Shown piece after piece: positions 40,609 through 50,480 of a stretch of 64,000 nucleotides of DNA. The stretch's first letter is position 1, and every line of letters begins with the position of its first letter. The stretch lies in assembly GCA_023014485.1 (NCBI GenBank), contig JAJOZX010001860.1, forward strand, positions 248,001 to 312,000, read 5' to 3'. The DNA comes from Bathynomus jamesi (taxonomy: Eukaryota > Arthropoda > Malacostraca > Isopoda > Cirolanidae). The position numbers were made by a program, and so were the translations under genes. Under the pieces are notes generated by a model that was given only the letters and a program-made list of their open reading frames with translations, was not told the DNA's origin and did no database searches.

Positions 40609-43600
40609 TTACTTCCGAGAAGTTCTCCAGGACGGGAATTTGGGTCTCACCTTGGGTTTGACCGAAGGTCGGTCCGGGGGACGAAGGGGGTGAGGTGGAT
40701 GGGTCGCTGAGGTAGTGGCTAGGGACTCGGGTATTCGCGCAGTTGGAGCAGGCCGAGTCGATGGCAGCTGGGGGGTTTGTGGAGGTGTCTTGTCTTGTGT
40801 AGGTGTCTTAGGGACGGAGTGGAGTGTGGGTACGGGGTCGGAGCTTGGCTCGAGTAAAGGGCTATGTGTGTGTTCTAGTGACTCGGGTATTCGCGATTGG
40901 GAGCGAGTCCACGGGCCTTGCGACGACTCCTGTGGTCGAAATCGATATGTCACCGTAGGGTCTGTTTTAAGGTCGTCGATAGGTGAGGGTGGTGATGGTG
41001 AGTCGGGGGGCTCCTCACTGGCTGCGGGGCCCTCCGGTAGAATTTTAAAGTTTGGAGTTGTCTCCGGGGCTTCTTCCAAAGGTGAGGAAGGAGCAGCAGG
41101 GAGTGGCTCCAGTTCATTTTCAGGTTCAAGGATAGCTTCCTCAGGCTGTACGGACAGGGTAGTCCGAGGGGGCCTTAGGTAGTTTTCCCACTCGTCCGAC
41201 TTCTCGGTTTCGGTAGTGGTAACGCGGGGTTGGGTTGTATCCCCTTGTTGTCGGGACGACTTCGGTTGAGGGGGATTCGGATCCTCATTCGTAACCTTAA
41301 TTTGGTTGGCATGAACAACCTTTTTCTTTAAGGTTTGTAAGTGTTGGATGGTGAAGGTGTTATGCCCCAGGTCTTCGAGGACGCGATATGGCCCTACCCA
41401 TTTTGGACAGAGTTTTCGACTGAGGCCCGGAGGCTTCGTACCTGCCAACCAGCAACGGTTTCCAGGTATTACGGTCCGTTGCTTAGGGTACCGCTTGTGT
41501 TGGTAGTGGACCATTCGGTCGGTCTCATGGTTGAGACATCGTCGTGTATCTTCGAAAACCTGAAACGAATGGCGAGCCAGGTCGTCCGCATAGCGTTGAG
41601 GCTCCTGTAGGTCAAATCCCTCTTCGGTGGAGTCGTTTGGGAGGTCGAAAGGAAATCTTGCATCGTAATGATACAATCTAAAATGAGGGGTGTCCCCGAT
41701 GAGTTGACTGTGGTTGTTGTTAACAGTCCACTGCACCATGGAGATGCACTCGTCCCAATTACGTTGGTCCGCGTCCACGAGATGTCGTAGGACGTTAAGG
41801 ATCTTTTCGTTCTGCCTCTCAACCAGACCATTTGCTGCCGGATGGTACGGTGTTATTTGTACCTTTTGGATGTGGAGACGTTTGCATAACTCTACGAACA
41901 TCGCGGAGGTAAATTCCCGAGCGTTGTCCGAGAGCAACACGACCGGCGTGTTGTGCCGTTGAATTACTCGTTCGAGTAAACACTTGGCAATTATCTCCGA
42001 TGTATGGGCAGGCACAGGTACAATTTCATTATACCTGGTAAAATGGTCGGTGAAAACGACAACGTATTTGTTTCCATTTCGACTTTGGATAAAGGGGCCC
42101 ATCACGTCCATTCCTACGCGCTCCCAAGGTCTAACAGGAACGGGGTACGCATGCATATGCGCGGTGGGCGGACGCGCTCCTTTATGCCTGGCACATGCCG
42201 AGCATGCCTTGCAATGTTCTGTTACCTTGGTGCGCGTGAGTGGGAAATGGTAACGCGCTTGGACCAACTTTAGGGTTCGTTCAATTCCGGGATGCCCAGC
42301 ACAAACGCTGTCGTGGCAAAGTTTGATTGCCACGTCTTGAAGACTCTCGGGAACTTCTACCACGTATTGCCCAGGAGAAATTTGATAATTCAAAATTTGA
42401 TCCTGGAAAGCATACAACTGGTGAAGTTCCGAATTTGGTTGGGCTTTTAATTGCTGCACCAAATTAGAAATATACGAGTCCTTGCGTTGTGCCTCGAAGA
42501 GCGTGTCTCTATCGAAATTGGGAATAGTCTCAATCCGATGAATTCCACGGACCTCTTCGGGTTTATTTATTCGGGATAAACAATCCGGGAGAACGTTGAG
42601 TTTTCCGGGACGGTGAACGTATTCGGGGCTAAAGTCCTGGACGGTAAGAGCCCAGCGACCTAATCGCCCGTCGGGTAGTTTTTTAGAAAATATCGAGGTT
42701 AACGGAGCGTGGTCCGTTTTTACTGTTATTTTATACCCGTAGATAATATTCTTGAACTTCTTCAGGGCCCATACGATGGCTAAAGCTTCTCGTTCAGTCC
42801 CTGAATAGTTACGTTCGGGTTTGGATAGTAACCGACTCGCATAAGCCACAGGTAGTTCGGTACCTTCTACTTCTTGGAGTAGGACGGCACCTAACCCGTA
42901 GTTAGAAGCGTCCGTGGCTACTATAAAAGGTTTACCAAAATCCGGGAACTGCAGTATGGGTTCTTGCAGGAGTTTGTCGCGGAGATCAGTGAAGGCTTCC
43001 TGATGCTCAGAATTCCATTCAAAAGTAGCCTTCTTTTTGAACAAATTGGTCAAAGGAGCGGCTATGTCTGAAAACCTAGGAATGAAATTGCGATAGAATC
43101 CTACAAACCCGATAAAGGTTCGCACTTCATCATCGTTTCGAGGAACAGGGTAATTTAGGAGAACCTGAAGTTTGGCGGGATCCGGTCGGATTCCGTCAGA
43201 GGCAAGAAGAAATCCTAAATACACAAGCGAGGATCGGAAAAATTGGCACTTAGTCAATTTTAGTTTGAGATTCTCGTTCGAAAGACGTTGGAAGACTTTG
43301 GCAAGACGTACGAAATGTTCTTCGACTGTATCGCTATAGATCACTATGTCATCTAGATAGACTAAGGCATGAGACCCTAATAATCCGGACAACACAATGT
43401 TCATAAGTCGAGAGAAATTCGCAGGACCGTTTCGGCACCCGAATGGCAAAACATTCCACTCGTAATGGCCCTGGTTGGTAGTGAACGCAGTACATGGCCG
43501 TGACTCTGGAGACAGAGACATCTGCCAGTACCCTGAAGCTAAATCCAGCGAGGTAAAATATTTAGCTTTACCAACATATTGAATGACCTCCTGCATGTTG

Positions 43601-44541
43601 GGAAGCGGAAATCGGTCTGGAACGGTCACTTTATTCAGGCGTCGGTAGTCGATGCACGGTCTTAACGTTCCGTCCTTCTTCTTGACCAGGATCAACGGAG
43701 AAGACCAAGGACTAACCGACGGTCGGATAACATCCAAATCTAACATCTCCTTCACGTGTTCCTCAACAACCAACTGCTGGGAGTGCGGAACGCGATATGG
43801 CGGAATGTAGATGGGCTTTGTGTTATCCGCGAGATTAATATGAAAGGGGACGAGGTTTGAACGTCCCAAAGCATCACCCTTGAGTGCGATGATGCTTTCG
43901 TGTTCGACCAAGAAGTCCAATAATTGGTCAAACAAGTCCGGGTCGCTGCAAAGGAAAGAATTTGCGGGATCGGACTCTAGACATGCTTTGTAATTAGCAC
44001 GTAATGTTTGCTGAGGTACGCCTCCAGGAGTACACCTGCGTACGTCGTGAGAAATACGAATAGGCTCAGCTTGGGCCAAATAGGCCTTGCCTATTACCGT
44101 ATTAGGTTGTAACGTAATGGATTCGGAACCAACATTAGCGCACAATAGAGGGATAGTTGCCTCTTCGCTAGTGCACAGACTGCGTGCAATTACTAAGCCT
44201 GAATGTTGAACTTGGTTTTCAAGAACATTCTCCACGACTACTGAAGTCGCAGGATCCACGTAAGTACCATCGTTAAAGGTAACAATTACGCGGAAGCAGA
44301 CCTGTTGGTTGGGCTCAAGAACGAATTCTTCCTTAACTCTCAACTGAAACTCATCGGTTGGAACAGACTCTGAACTAACTTTCAAGGAACGCCGGACTTG
44401 GCGTGCAACGGGATTTTCACCCGACTCTAAACCATCACACGGCGACAAAGCCGGAAAAAATGGAATCCCTCCATTACTAGGATTACAACAATCCTGTAGG
44501 GTTCCATCAAAATCGGGAACATCTTCCGAAAAAACCTTCAA
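40609..44541 (-). CDS. Gypsy Pol: reverse transcriptase, RNase H, integrase
   Basis: 1310 codons are open without interruption. Reverse transcriptase spans about residues 260-440, with SLDLASGYW (Asp 333), LPFGCRNGPANF and YLDD (395-398). RNase H spans about 530-660 with ATDAS (543), TEREALAIV, TDHAPL and DCLS. Integrase has an H2C2 finger near 740-790 and the core acids Asp 812 (MDVMG), Asp 872 (LSDN) and Glu 908 (GLVERQ), a D-35-E spacing. A GPYRVL chromatin-proximal C-terminal block follows, then ~200 Pro/Ser/Thr-rich residues. The first codon is TTG; the frame is open only to 44547, and the protease frame closes at 44538. Confidence 0.96.
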   Translation of the reverse strand: MKVFSEDVPDFDGTLQDCCNPSNGGIPFFPALSPCDGLESGENPVARQVRRSLKVSSESVPTDEFQLRVKEEFVLEPNQQVCFRVIVTFNDGTYVDPATSVVVENVLENQVQHSGLVIARSLCTSEEATIPLLCANVGSESITLQPNTVIGKAYLAQAEPIRISHDVRRCTPGGVPQQTLRANYKACLESDPANSFLCSDPDLFDQLLDFLVEHESIIALKGDALGRSNLVPFHINLADNTKPIYIPPYRVPHSQQLVVEEHVKEMLDLDVIRPSVSPWSSPLILVKKKDGTLRPCIDYRRLNKVTVPDRFPLPNMQEVIQYVGKAKYFTSLDLASGYWQMSLSPESRPCTAFTTNQGHYEWNVLPFGCRNGPANFSRLMNIVLSGLLGSHALVYLDDIVIYSDTVEEHFVRLAKVFQRLSNENLKLKLTKCQFFRSSLVYLGFLLASDGIRPDPAKLQVLLNYPVPRNDDEVRTFIGFVGFYRNFIPRFSDIAAPLTNLFKKKATFEWNSEHQEAFTDLRDKLLQEPILQFPDFGKPFIVATDASNYGLGAVLLQEVEGTELPVAYASRLLSKPERNYSGTEREALAIVWALKKFKNIIYGYKITVKTDHAPLTSIFSKKLPDGRLGRWALTVQDFSPEYVHRPGKLNVLPDCLSRINKPEEVRGIHRIETIPNFDRDTLFEAQRKDSYISNLVQQLKAQPNSELHQLYAFQDQILNYQISPGQYVVEVPESLQDVAIKLCHDSVCAGHPGIERTLKLVQARYHFPLTRTKVTEHCKACSACARHKGARPPTAHMHAYPVPVRPWERVGMDVMGPFIQSRNGNKYVVVFTDHFTRYNEIVPVPAHTSEIIAKCLLERVIQRHNTPVVLLSDNAREFTSAMFVELCKRLHIQKVQITPYHPAANGLVERQNEKILNVLRHLVDADQRNWDECISMVQWTVNNNHSQLIGDTPHFRLYHYDARFPFDLPNDSTEEGFDLQEPQRYADDLARHSFQVFEDTRRCLNHETDRMVHYQHKRYPKQRTVIPGNRCWLAGTKPPGLSRKLCPKWVGPYRVLEDLGHNTFTIQHLQTLKKKVVHANQIKVTNEDPNPPQPKSSRQQGDTTQPRVTTTETEKSDEWENYLRPPRTTLSVQPEEAILEPENELEPLPAAPSSPLEEAPETTPNFKILPEGPAASEEPPDSPSPPSPIDDLKTDPTVTYRFRPQESSQGPWTRSQSRIPESLEHTHSPLLEPSSDPVPTLHSVPKTPTQDKTPPQTPQLPSTRPAPTARIPESLATTSATHPPHPLRPPDRPSVKPKVRPKFPSWRTSRK

Positions 44542-45203
44542 TCTGCTTCAACAGCAGTTGAAAAACGAACCTCTGGGTTCGACTCCGTATTCACTAACGG
44601 AATAAGTTGTCCGTGCACTTGGACAACGTTGGTTTCAAACTTAAGATCCCAACCATTTCCTTTTAGGAAGGGATAACCGAGTAAAATGTCGGTAGGAAAG
44701 TGCATAGAGTCTTGTACGATTACGCAATCGGCATTGAAGCCTAACTTGCCGAGTTTCAGTTTAAGTCTAACTTGCCCCATGGAGGGTATGGTTCCTCCAT
44801 TAACGTTCTTTAAAACAACCTTCGACGGGAAAAGTTCCAATTTGGAAACTCCCGGAATTTTATTCAAACTAGACTGTTTAATCAGGTTAGCGTTGCTACC
44901 TGTGTCTAGTAAACCAAACATATCTACACTTCGAACGCGAAGTGGAATAACAGCATCTTCAAACGTATTACTAATTGTGCAAACATATGACGTGGGAACG
45001 TCAACAGAGTTTGCCACAATTCTCTGTGAAGCGGGACGAGACTCATAGGTCTCGGGTTCAATGCAAGGGATTTCTGAAAAGGGGAACTTAAAGGATTCTA
45101 CAGTGGTATCTGGATTATTCCGTGCAGGGCCCTCGGGGTCCTTAAGTGGAGCAGTAACTCCTGGTTTTTCCCACAACGGAATAGCTACCCCTGGGGAGGG
45201 CAA
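44538..45203 (-). CDS. Gypsy protease frame
   Basis: The retropepsin signature DMFGLLDTGSNANLI and the flap-distal block PTDILLGYPFLKGNGWDL are present. The frame is in -1 relative to gag and opens upstream through the end of gag, so it would be made as a Gag-Pro fusion by frameshifting at 45248-45254. It has no convincing start of its own: the first codon listed is TTG. It ends VEAD-stop and overlaps the pol frame by only about ten bases. Confidence 0.88.
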   Translation of the reverse strand: MPSPGVAIPLWEKPGVTAPLKDPEGPARNNPDTTVESFKFPFSEIPCIEPETYESRPASQRIVANSVDVPTSYVCTISNTFEDAVIPLRVRSVDMFGLLDTGSNANLIKQSSLNKIPGVSKLELFPSKVVLKNVNGGTIPSMGQVRLKLKLGKLGFNADCVIVQDSMHFPTDILLGYPFLKGNGWDLKFETNVVQVHGQLIPLVNTESNPEVRFSTAVEAD

Positions 45204-45217
45204 CCCGGCTCGTCCTC

Positions 45218-46418
45218 TTACTGGAATCCTGGAGCCGGCAGGTCCTCTAAAAAATCATCGGGCAGATTGGTCGTCTCCCGACTTTCCAGTTCTAAGGCTG
45301 GTGATCTGGTGTATCCCAGCTCGGTCAAACATTCTGTAAAAATATTTCGAACTTCCTGGTTCGATAGATTAGGGTTAGGGTTAGTTATATAAGAGGGGGT
45401 TCCCTCAGGGTATCCCTTCTTCTTTGGCCTCCTGGGAGGTCGAGATCCTTTGGACCACTCATCCCGTCGCTGGGGCGGTGCACCCTTCTCCCGGCATTTG
45501 GGACGATCTCCCCGCCGGTGACCGGATTCCCTGCAGGAATCGCAATAAGCAGCCGCCCTGCATTGTTTTATACCATGTCCTACTTGACAGCAGTTGTAAC
45601 ACCGTAGGGGCGAACTTGGGGGAGTCTGTCGCGATGAGTTTGGTCGAGACTGGTTCGACGGCGCGGGCGTTGCAGAAGCAAACTTTTGCTTCTGGGGCCT
45701 TCCTGTTTGTTCGGTAGTATAACGGATGGACTGGGAGGTTTTGGTTCGTTCTTCCCTCGGTTGACGAATATTCAGATCAGTTGAGTTTGGACACGACTCC
45801 TTCATTTTGTTCACGACCGTTGCTAACGACGCGGTGAGATCCGCGTGTTTCTGGAATCTAACTTGGTGGTGACTTGGTAGGTTCGCATACATGGCCGAAA
45901 AGGACAATATCTTCGCCGTTTGCGAGGACATTTTATAATCAAAAGCTCCGTCAAGGGCTAAGATGACACTATTCATAGTGCCTTGAATGCGATTCCTAAA
46001 CTCCATAAAATCTTCACCATCCTGCCAACGCAATCGGAACAAATTCGTCATGGCCACAAATGGTTGAGTGTCGCTGACATCTCGGAAATTGTCCAAGAGA
46101 ATCCGACGATACTGGGTCCATGTAGTGGCCGCTTCTAAGTCGGGGTTAGTGTCAACAAACTTCGATGCTGACCCTTCTTCTAGATCACAAACCGTTGTGC
46201 TTCCAAGATCTATCCTTGTCCGTGATCACCTTCTCATTCTCGAAATATACTTCCAGTTTGTGGAGCCAGTGGTGAACAAGTGGCTCGGTGGTCTTTCCCG
46301 CGACGGTTCCCTTAAATCTTGGAACGGACGCCGGTAAGTTGAGTAACCTGGAATACGTAATATTCGTGGCAGGCGCGGTCGCGGCAGCAGCAGTGGAAGC
46401 AGTGTTAGTGTCAGCCAT
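45218..46418 (-). pseudogene. Gypsy Gag, one frameshift
   Basis: An ATG at 46418 opens MADTNTASTAAAATAP, a low-complexity leader, and the capsid-like ASVPRFKGTVAGKTTEPLV and HHWLHKLEVYFENEKV. A frame change near 46195 follows; the second frame continues TQYRRILLDNFRDVSDTQPF, FRLRWQDGEDFMEFRNRI and two nucleocapsid boxes, CYNCCQVGHGIKQC (CX2CX4HX4C) and YCDSCRESGHRRGDRPKC. It ends DLPAPGFQ-stop at 45218. The single frameshift is the only clear defect of the coding region. Confidence 0.88.
45248..45254 (-). promoter_or_regulatory. Candidate -1 ribosomal frameshift heptamer T TTT TTA
   Basis: Gag codons GAT TTT TTA contain the heptamer T-TTT-TTA in the phase required for -1 slippage (X-XXY-YYZ), 27 bases before the gag stop. 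The -1 frame from there is open into the protease. A downstream RNA structure was not tested. Confidence 0.7.
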
Positions 46419-47826
46419 GTTGATGTTGGGAATGCGGCGACGTTTGGGGAAGGACGGGCGTGGAGGTGTAAGTGGTAATAAAAATTCCCGGTCTGAATCG
46501 GAAATCGGAATGTGGCATACACGTCACGCGCGAAAACAAACAATTGAAGTGTGTTTTGGCAGTGTGGTCCTAGTATATATAGTATCAGCGTGTTTGCGTT
46601 GTTTTGTTTTGTTTTTTTTTGGGGGGGGGGGGATGGTCCAAATTAAGTAAACTACTAATTATTTAATTAAAAAAAATTAGAAGTTTAAAAATTCGGTTAA
46701 CTTAATCAAACGCAAAACAATCGAGGAAACCTCAACAACTGCAGTAACACACTAAAATATCGTATATCAGGAACGACGTGATAGCTAAAAAAAACAAGTT
46801 ATGCCAGTTTTGTTCTATCACTCTCCTTAAATAGGTGTTATCATAGTAATAAAAAAAACGAAATAAGAAAAAAATAAAGGTTGGGATAGCAAAAGGTTAC
46901 TTGTAATCCGATTGTCGAATCGTTGGTCTCCAATGAATGAAGAGTCCCACACAAAGTCCCTTTCCGTATCCTCGATCCTAACGATGGCAACGTGAGTTCC
47001 AGCGGTGGTGGATCCTACCCTCTGCCTGAGTTCGCAAGGAAGTACCCTAGTCGTGCCCCAATCGTAATCACGGATGTGGCCTGCAATTAGGTCACAAGCG
47101 TAATTTCCGTAGCACCAAGTAAAACAATTAAAATGAAAAGAATAACCTAACCCTACCTAACCTATTCAATTACAGAAATAAAAAGTAAAATATTACACTC
47201 GGTAATTCAATAATGAAAACGAATTTAAAATAATTCACTTATTAAAATCGTTAAAGAAAAATAATAATAAATGACTACTTAGTCACAATAATAGCGTATT
47301 TCACTATTACGTAATTAATTAAAATTACACGTTAATTTACACTAAGTTTGATAATTAAGAAAAATTATTAAGTGGTAAAATCACTTCACGGATCCCACTT
47401 ACTCAAAGTGAAAAAACTAAACAAAAAGAAAATTAAAATTTTCTTAACGTTTGTTTGTAGTTAGTATTACTAGTCACCATTCACCGTGAATTATTACGGT
47501 GGCAAAAGTAATGTTAATGATTAGTGTATAATGTGTACACAATTTAAAGATTATAATTGGGTTAAAGGTAATCAGTGATACTTAATAGTTACGTTCAATT
47601 ATCACTCAAACGTAAAAACGTTCGCGTGAAGTGACCGAGAGAGGAAACTGAGGCGACTTCGTGACGTGGCATCAGCTGGCGTCTCTCTCGATTTGAAGGT
47701 CACTCGCAGATGAGACAAGGGCTAGACGGTGACGTCATGTACAGCCTTGGCGCCTTCCGAGAGGAGTGAGGGAGAACCCAGGGCGAGATGGGCGAGACTT
47801 CGTTCACCCAAATTCCGGGTCCTGGG
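46419..47826 (-). other. Long 5' leader of the Gypsy element
   Basis: About 1.4 kb separates the primer site from gag. It is non-coding and contains a run of 14 G (46619-46632) next to a T tract. Nothing else is recognised. Confidence 0.6.
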
Positions 47827-47844
47827 GGTTCCTGGGACCTCCAG
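47827..47844 (-). other. Putative primer-binding site of the Gypsy element
   Basis: Just inside the 5' LTR the minus strand reads CTGGAGGTCCCAGGAACC, with TGG one base after the LTR end. I do not assign the tRNA. Confidence 0.6.
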
Positions 47845-48270
47845 TGTCGAGGGGTACGTCCCTAAAAGGGCCCTCGATTTGTTTTAGACGACTACGGACA
47901 ATGAATACCAGGGTTGGTCCCCTTGGTTGGAGTCGGAATTATATCCGAAGGATAATAGACACGTCACTCTCGGGTTACCAGTGGATGCACTCGGCGCTCG
48001 CGCCTTGTCAAAAATGTGTGTGGATGTCACTGACCACTCTTACCTCAATTGGTCGTAAAGTTTCGGAAGATCACCTTTGAGTGCTTCCGTACGGAGGTTG
48101 AAACGAGTTTATGCGGTGAATGGAAACGACTACTAAATTTAAGTCTTTTTAATAATTCACTTTGAATACAGAATTCTTTTTATATCAAAAATAATATTTA
48201 ATTAAATTAAATTAATTAGTAAATTAACTTTGAACAGGTTGACTAAAGCTCAATATACAATTTTTATATA

Positions 48271-49195
48271 CAGGGTGGGTGGAAAGTAGCTCCCTATTTT
48301 GGATTGGTAAAAAAATACGTATATTATTCATTTATTTCAGAAAAAATAATATGAAAAGGTAGGCATACATAGTAGGTTTTCTCTAAAATTCAATGTGGGC
48401 TCCAACTCTTTCCACCAGCTTCTGGAGCCGCCCAGGAATGGCGTCCACTGACTTTAGCAGGAACTCCGGCGGGATGGAGGACATGACTTCCCGAATTCGG
48501 TCCTCCAGTTCTTCCAATGTCCTCGGTTTGGTGCGGTAGACTTCTTCCTTTACCCACCCCCAAAGAAAGAAGTCGCACGGTTCCGCTGAAAAACGGCAGA
48601 ATCGGTTCAGTGTAACGGTGTGGTGTGGTATGACCTCAGATCAGGTTGTGGGCCTGTTCCTTCTGCGCAACACCATGAATGCTGAGCGGTACCTTGCTAT
48701 GTTGCGAAACGAGGTCTGGCCGGTTGTCAGCACATGGGAGAACATCGACGATCTGATATTTATGCAAGATGGCGCCCCTCCGCACTTCGCTCTTGTTGTC
48801 CGTGAGTGGCTGGATGCCCACTTCCCTGGGCGTTGGATGGGTCATCGTGGTCCACATCAATGGCCAGCCAGGAGCCCCGACTTGACACCGTGCGACTTCT
48901 TTCTTTGGGGGTGGTAAAGGAAGAAGTCTACCGCACCAAACCGAGGACATTGAAGAACTGGAGGACCAAATTCGGGAAGTCATGTCCTCCATCCCGCCGG
49001 AGTTCCTGCTAAAGTCAGTGGACGCCATTCCTGGGCGGCTCCAGAAGCTGGTGGAAAGAGTTGGAGCCCACATTGAATTTTAGAGAAAACCTACCATGTA
49101 TGCCTACCTTTTCATATTATTTCTTCTGAAATAAATGGATAATATACGTATTTTTTTACCAATCCAAAATAGGGAGCTACTTTCCACCCACCCTG
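48271..49195 (+). mobile_element. Snap-back mariner (925 bp, ~305-bp inverted termini)
   Basis: Ends CAGGGTGGGTGGAAAGTAG are inverted and flanked by TA; the other LTR shows the empty site TTTTTATATATATCTG. The inverted repeat extends far beyond normal TIRs: 48271-48582 is the reverse complement of 48893-49195, including the 3' third of the transposase gene. Only the central ~310 bp is single-copy. The transposase N-terminus is missing. Confidence 0.93.
48590..49083 (+). pseudogene. Tc1/mariner transposase C-terminal half
   Basis: The frame encodes TVWCGMTSDQVVGLFLL-like core, FMQDGAPPHFALVVREWLDA, HFPGRWMGHRGPHQWPAR and SPDLTPCDFFLWGW. The second Asp (MQDG) and third (SPDL) are 36 residues apart. 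A frame change after LWGW leads to EEVYRTKPRTLEE-like and RLQKLVERVGAHIEF-stop at 49083. The DNA-binding domain and first Asp are missing. Confidence 0.85.
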
Positions 49196-50224
49196 TATAT
49201 CTGAAGTTAAGTTCCAATATCAATTGGAAGCTAAATTGACCGGGAGGGGTAGTGCCACTGCAGGAATAATTACAAACTTTAAGTCACAGAGTTTACGTAT
49301 TATGAAGATTGTCAGAAAGCAAAGAACTCGTTTCCGACGCTCTCGGGGTTTTTATAACCTCGGGGTAGGCGGAGACGAGGTAAACTAAGGGTCACCCTCT
49401 TACGGGCGGAGCCTAAAAGCAAGCGCCTATAATAGTTTTCCATATTCGAATTTAAGCGGAGGCGACGTTAATTTACTGCCTCGATTGGGAGATGGAACTT
49501 CGGGAGAGTTCCGGGGGCGAACCAATCATGATCGAAATAGGTTTCGCGGAATTTACATTTTTCTTTTGATAATAAGGCATAATTGTAGGATCGAGAGGCG
49601 CCAGGGGGGCGGCATGGAAGGAGGGTCGAACCTATACAAAAGGGAACTGATTTGGAAGGAATTTATAGGCGCAAATGAATTTCGTATTCGAGAGAACCAC
49701 TTTTGCGTGATTCTAACGAAAAGAGAAATAGGGGTTAGGGAGAGCTGAAATTTGGTATGCGAGTAGGTCGAGCTAGGGGAAATCTGGTGGGCTATAGGTT
49801 GACACAATTATGCTTTATCTATGGGAATAGGTCAAGATTTTAGGAAAATTTAATAATAAAAAATATAAAAACGGAGGTGTTTATAGACGCTTGCCTTGCA
49901 TCACGTGATGCTGACAATAATAGAGACGCGGAGGGATCGAAGAATTCATGCGATGTGCATATTTTCATATGCACCTCGCATCTAACAATTTAGATTGGGA
50001 TTAATAGGATTTATGTGGATTACATGGGATTTATGGGATTTCTACGGATTACATGGGATTAATGGGATTAATGGGATTTATGTGGATTACATTGGATTTC
50101 TCCGCGTATGAAAGAATGCACACTGTGATTTCAGAACAAAGGAATTTTGGGTTCAAGGTTTAGAATACAATTCGTCGGAGACGAACTCTTTTGTACCGTA
50201 AGGATTTACACTACGGGACACATC

Positions 50225-50480
50225 TAAACTGTCCAAACCTGAAAACATTTTGAGCATCTGTATCATATCTCCCCTCATACAATGTCTCTCAAAACTGAAC
50301 ATATGGTACCTAGTTCCTTTAATCTTTCCCTGTATTCCAATCTTCTTAGGTTAGGGATAAGCTTGGTTGCCCAACATTGCACACTTTCAAGTACCGTATA
50401 TCAATGTCATATCTAAGGTGAGGGGACCAAGCTTCAATATAGTATTCTAAGTGAGGCCTAACGTAAGAATTATGGGCCAT
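50225..50480 (-). pseudogene. CR1 ORF2 segment upstream of the Gypsy insertion
   Basis: The minus strand encodes VRPHLEYYIEAWSPHLR, a frame change, CWATKLIPNLRRLEYRERLK, another change, and RGDMIQMLKMFSGLDSLDV, which joins to HNFFSLEAD at 38240. It is the C-terminal domain of CR1 ORF2. Confidence 0.85.

Larger units (their letters stand above)
38245..50220 (-). mobile_element. Ty3/Gypsy LTR retrotransposon with env-like frame, 12.0 kb
   Basis: The complete element has two LTRs (3' 38245-39682; 5' 47845-50220), primer site, gag, protease, a full-length pol, an env-like frame and a polypurine tract, all on the minus strand. CATC is duplicated at 38241-38244 and 50221-50224 in a CR1. The LTRs are highly similar apart from small indels and a mariner inserted in the 5' LTR, so insertion was recent relative to the other elements. 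gag has one frameshift, so this copy may be non-autonomous. Confidence 0.95.
47845..50220 (-). repeat. Gypsy 5' LTR, split by a mariner
   Basis: On the minus strand it runs from TGTCCCGTAG to CCTCGACA. Without the mariner and its TA duplication (927 bp) it is about 1449 bp, close to the 3' LTR. The GGATTAATGGG-type repeat tract at 50000-50095 differs in length from its partner. Confidence 0.93.

Noticed and set aside
40715..42273. Plus-strand frames opposite pol and its Pro-rich tail
   Set aside because: They are shadows of the intact minus-strand pol frame and show no motifs.
46288..46650. Hydrophobic protein ending in a poly-G translation
   Set aside because: It overlaps gag on the other strand and a homopolymer; no support.
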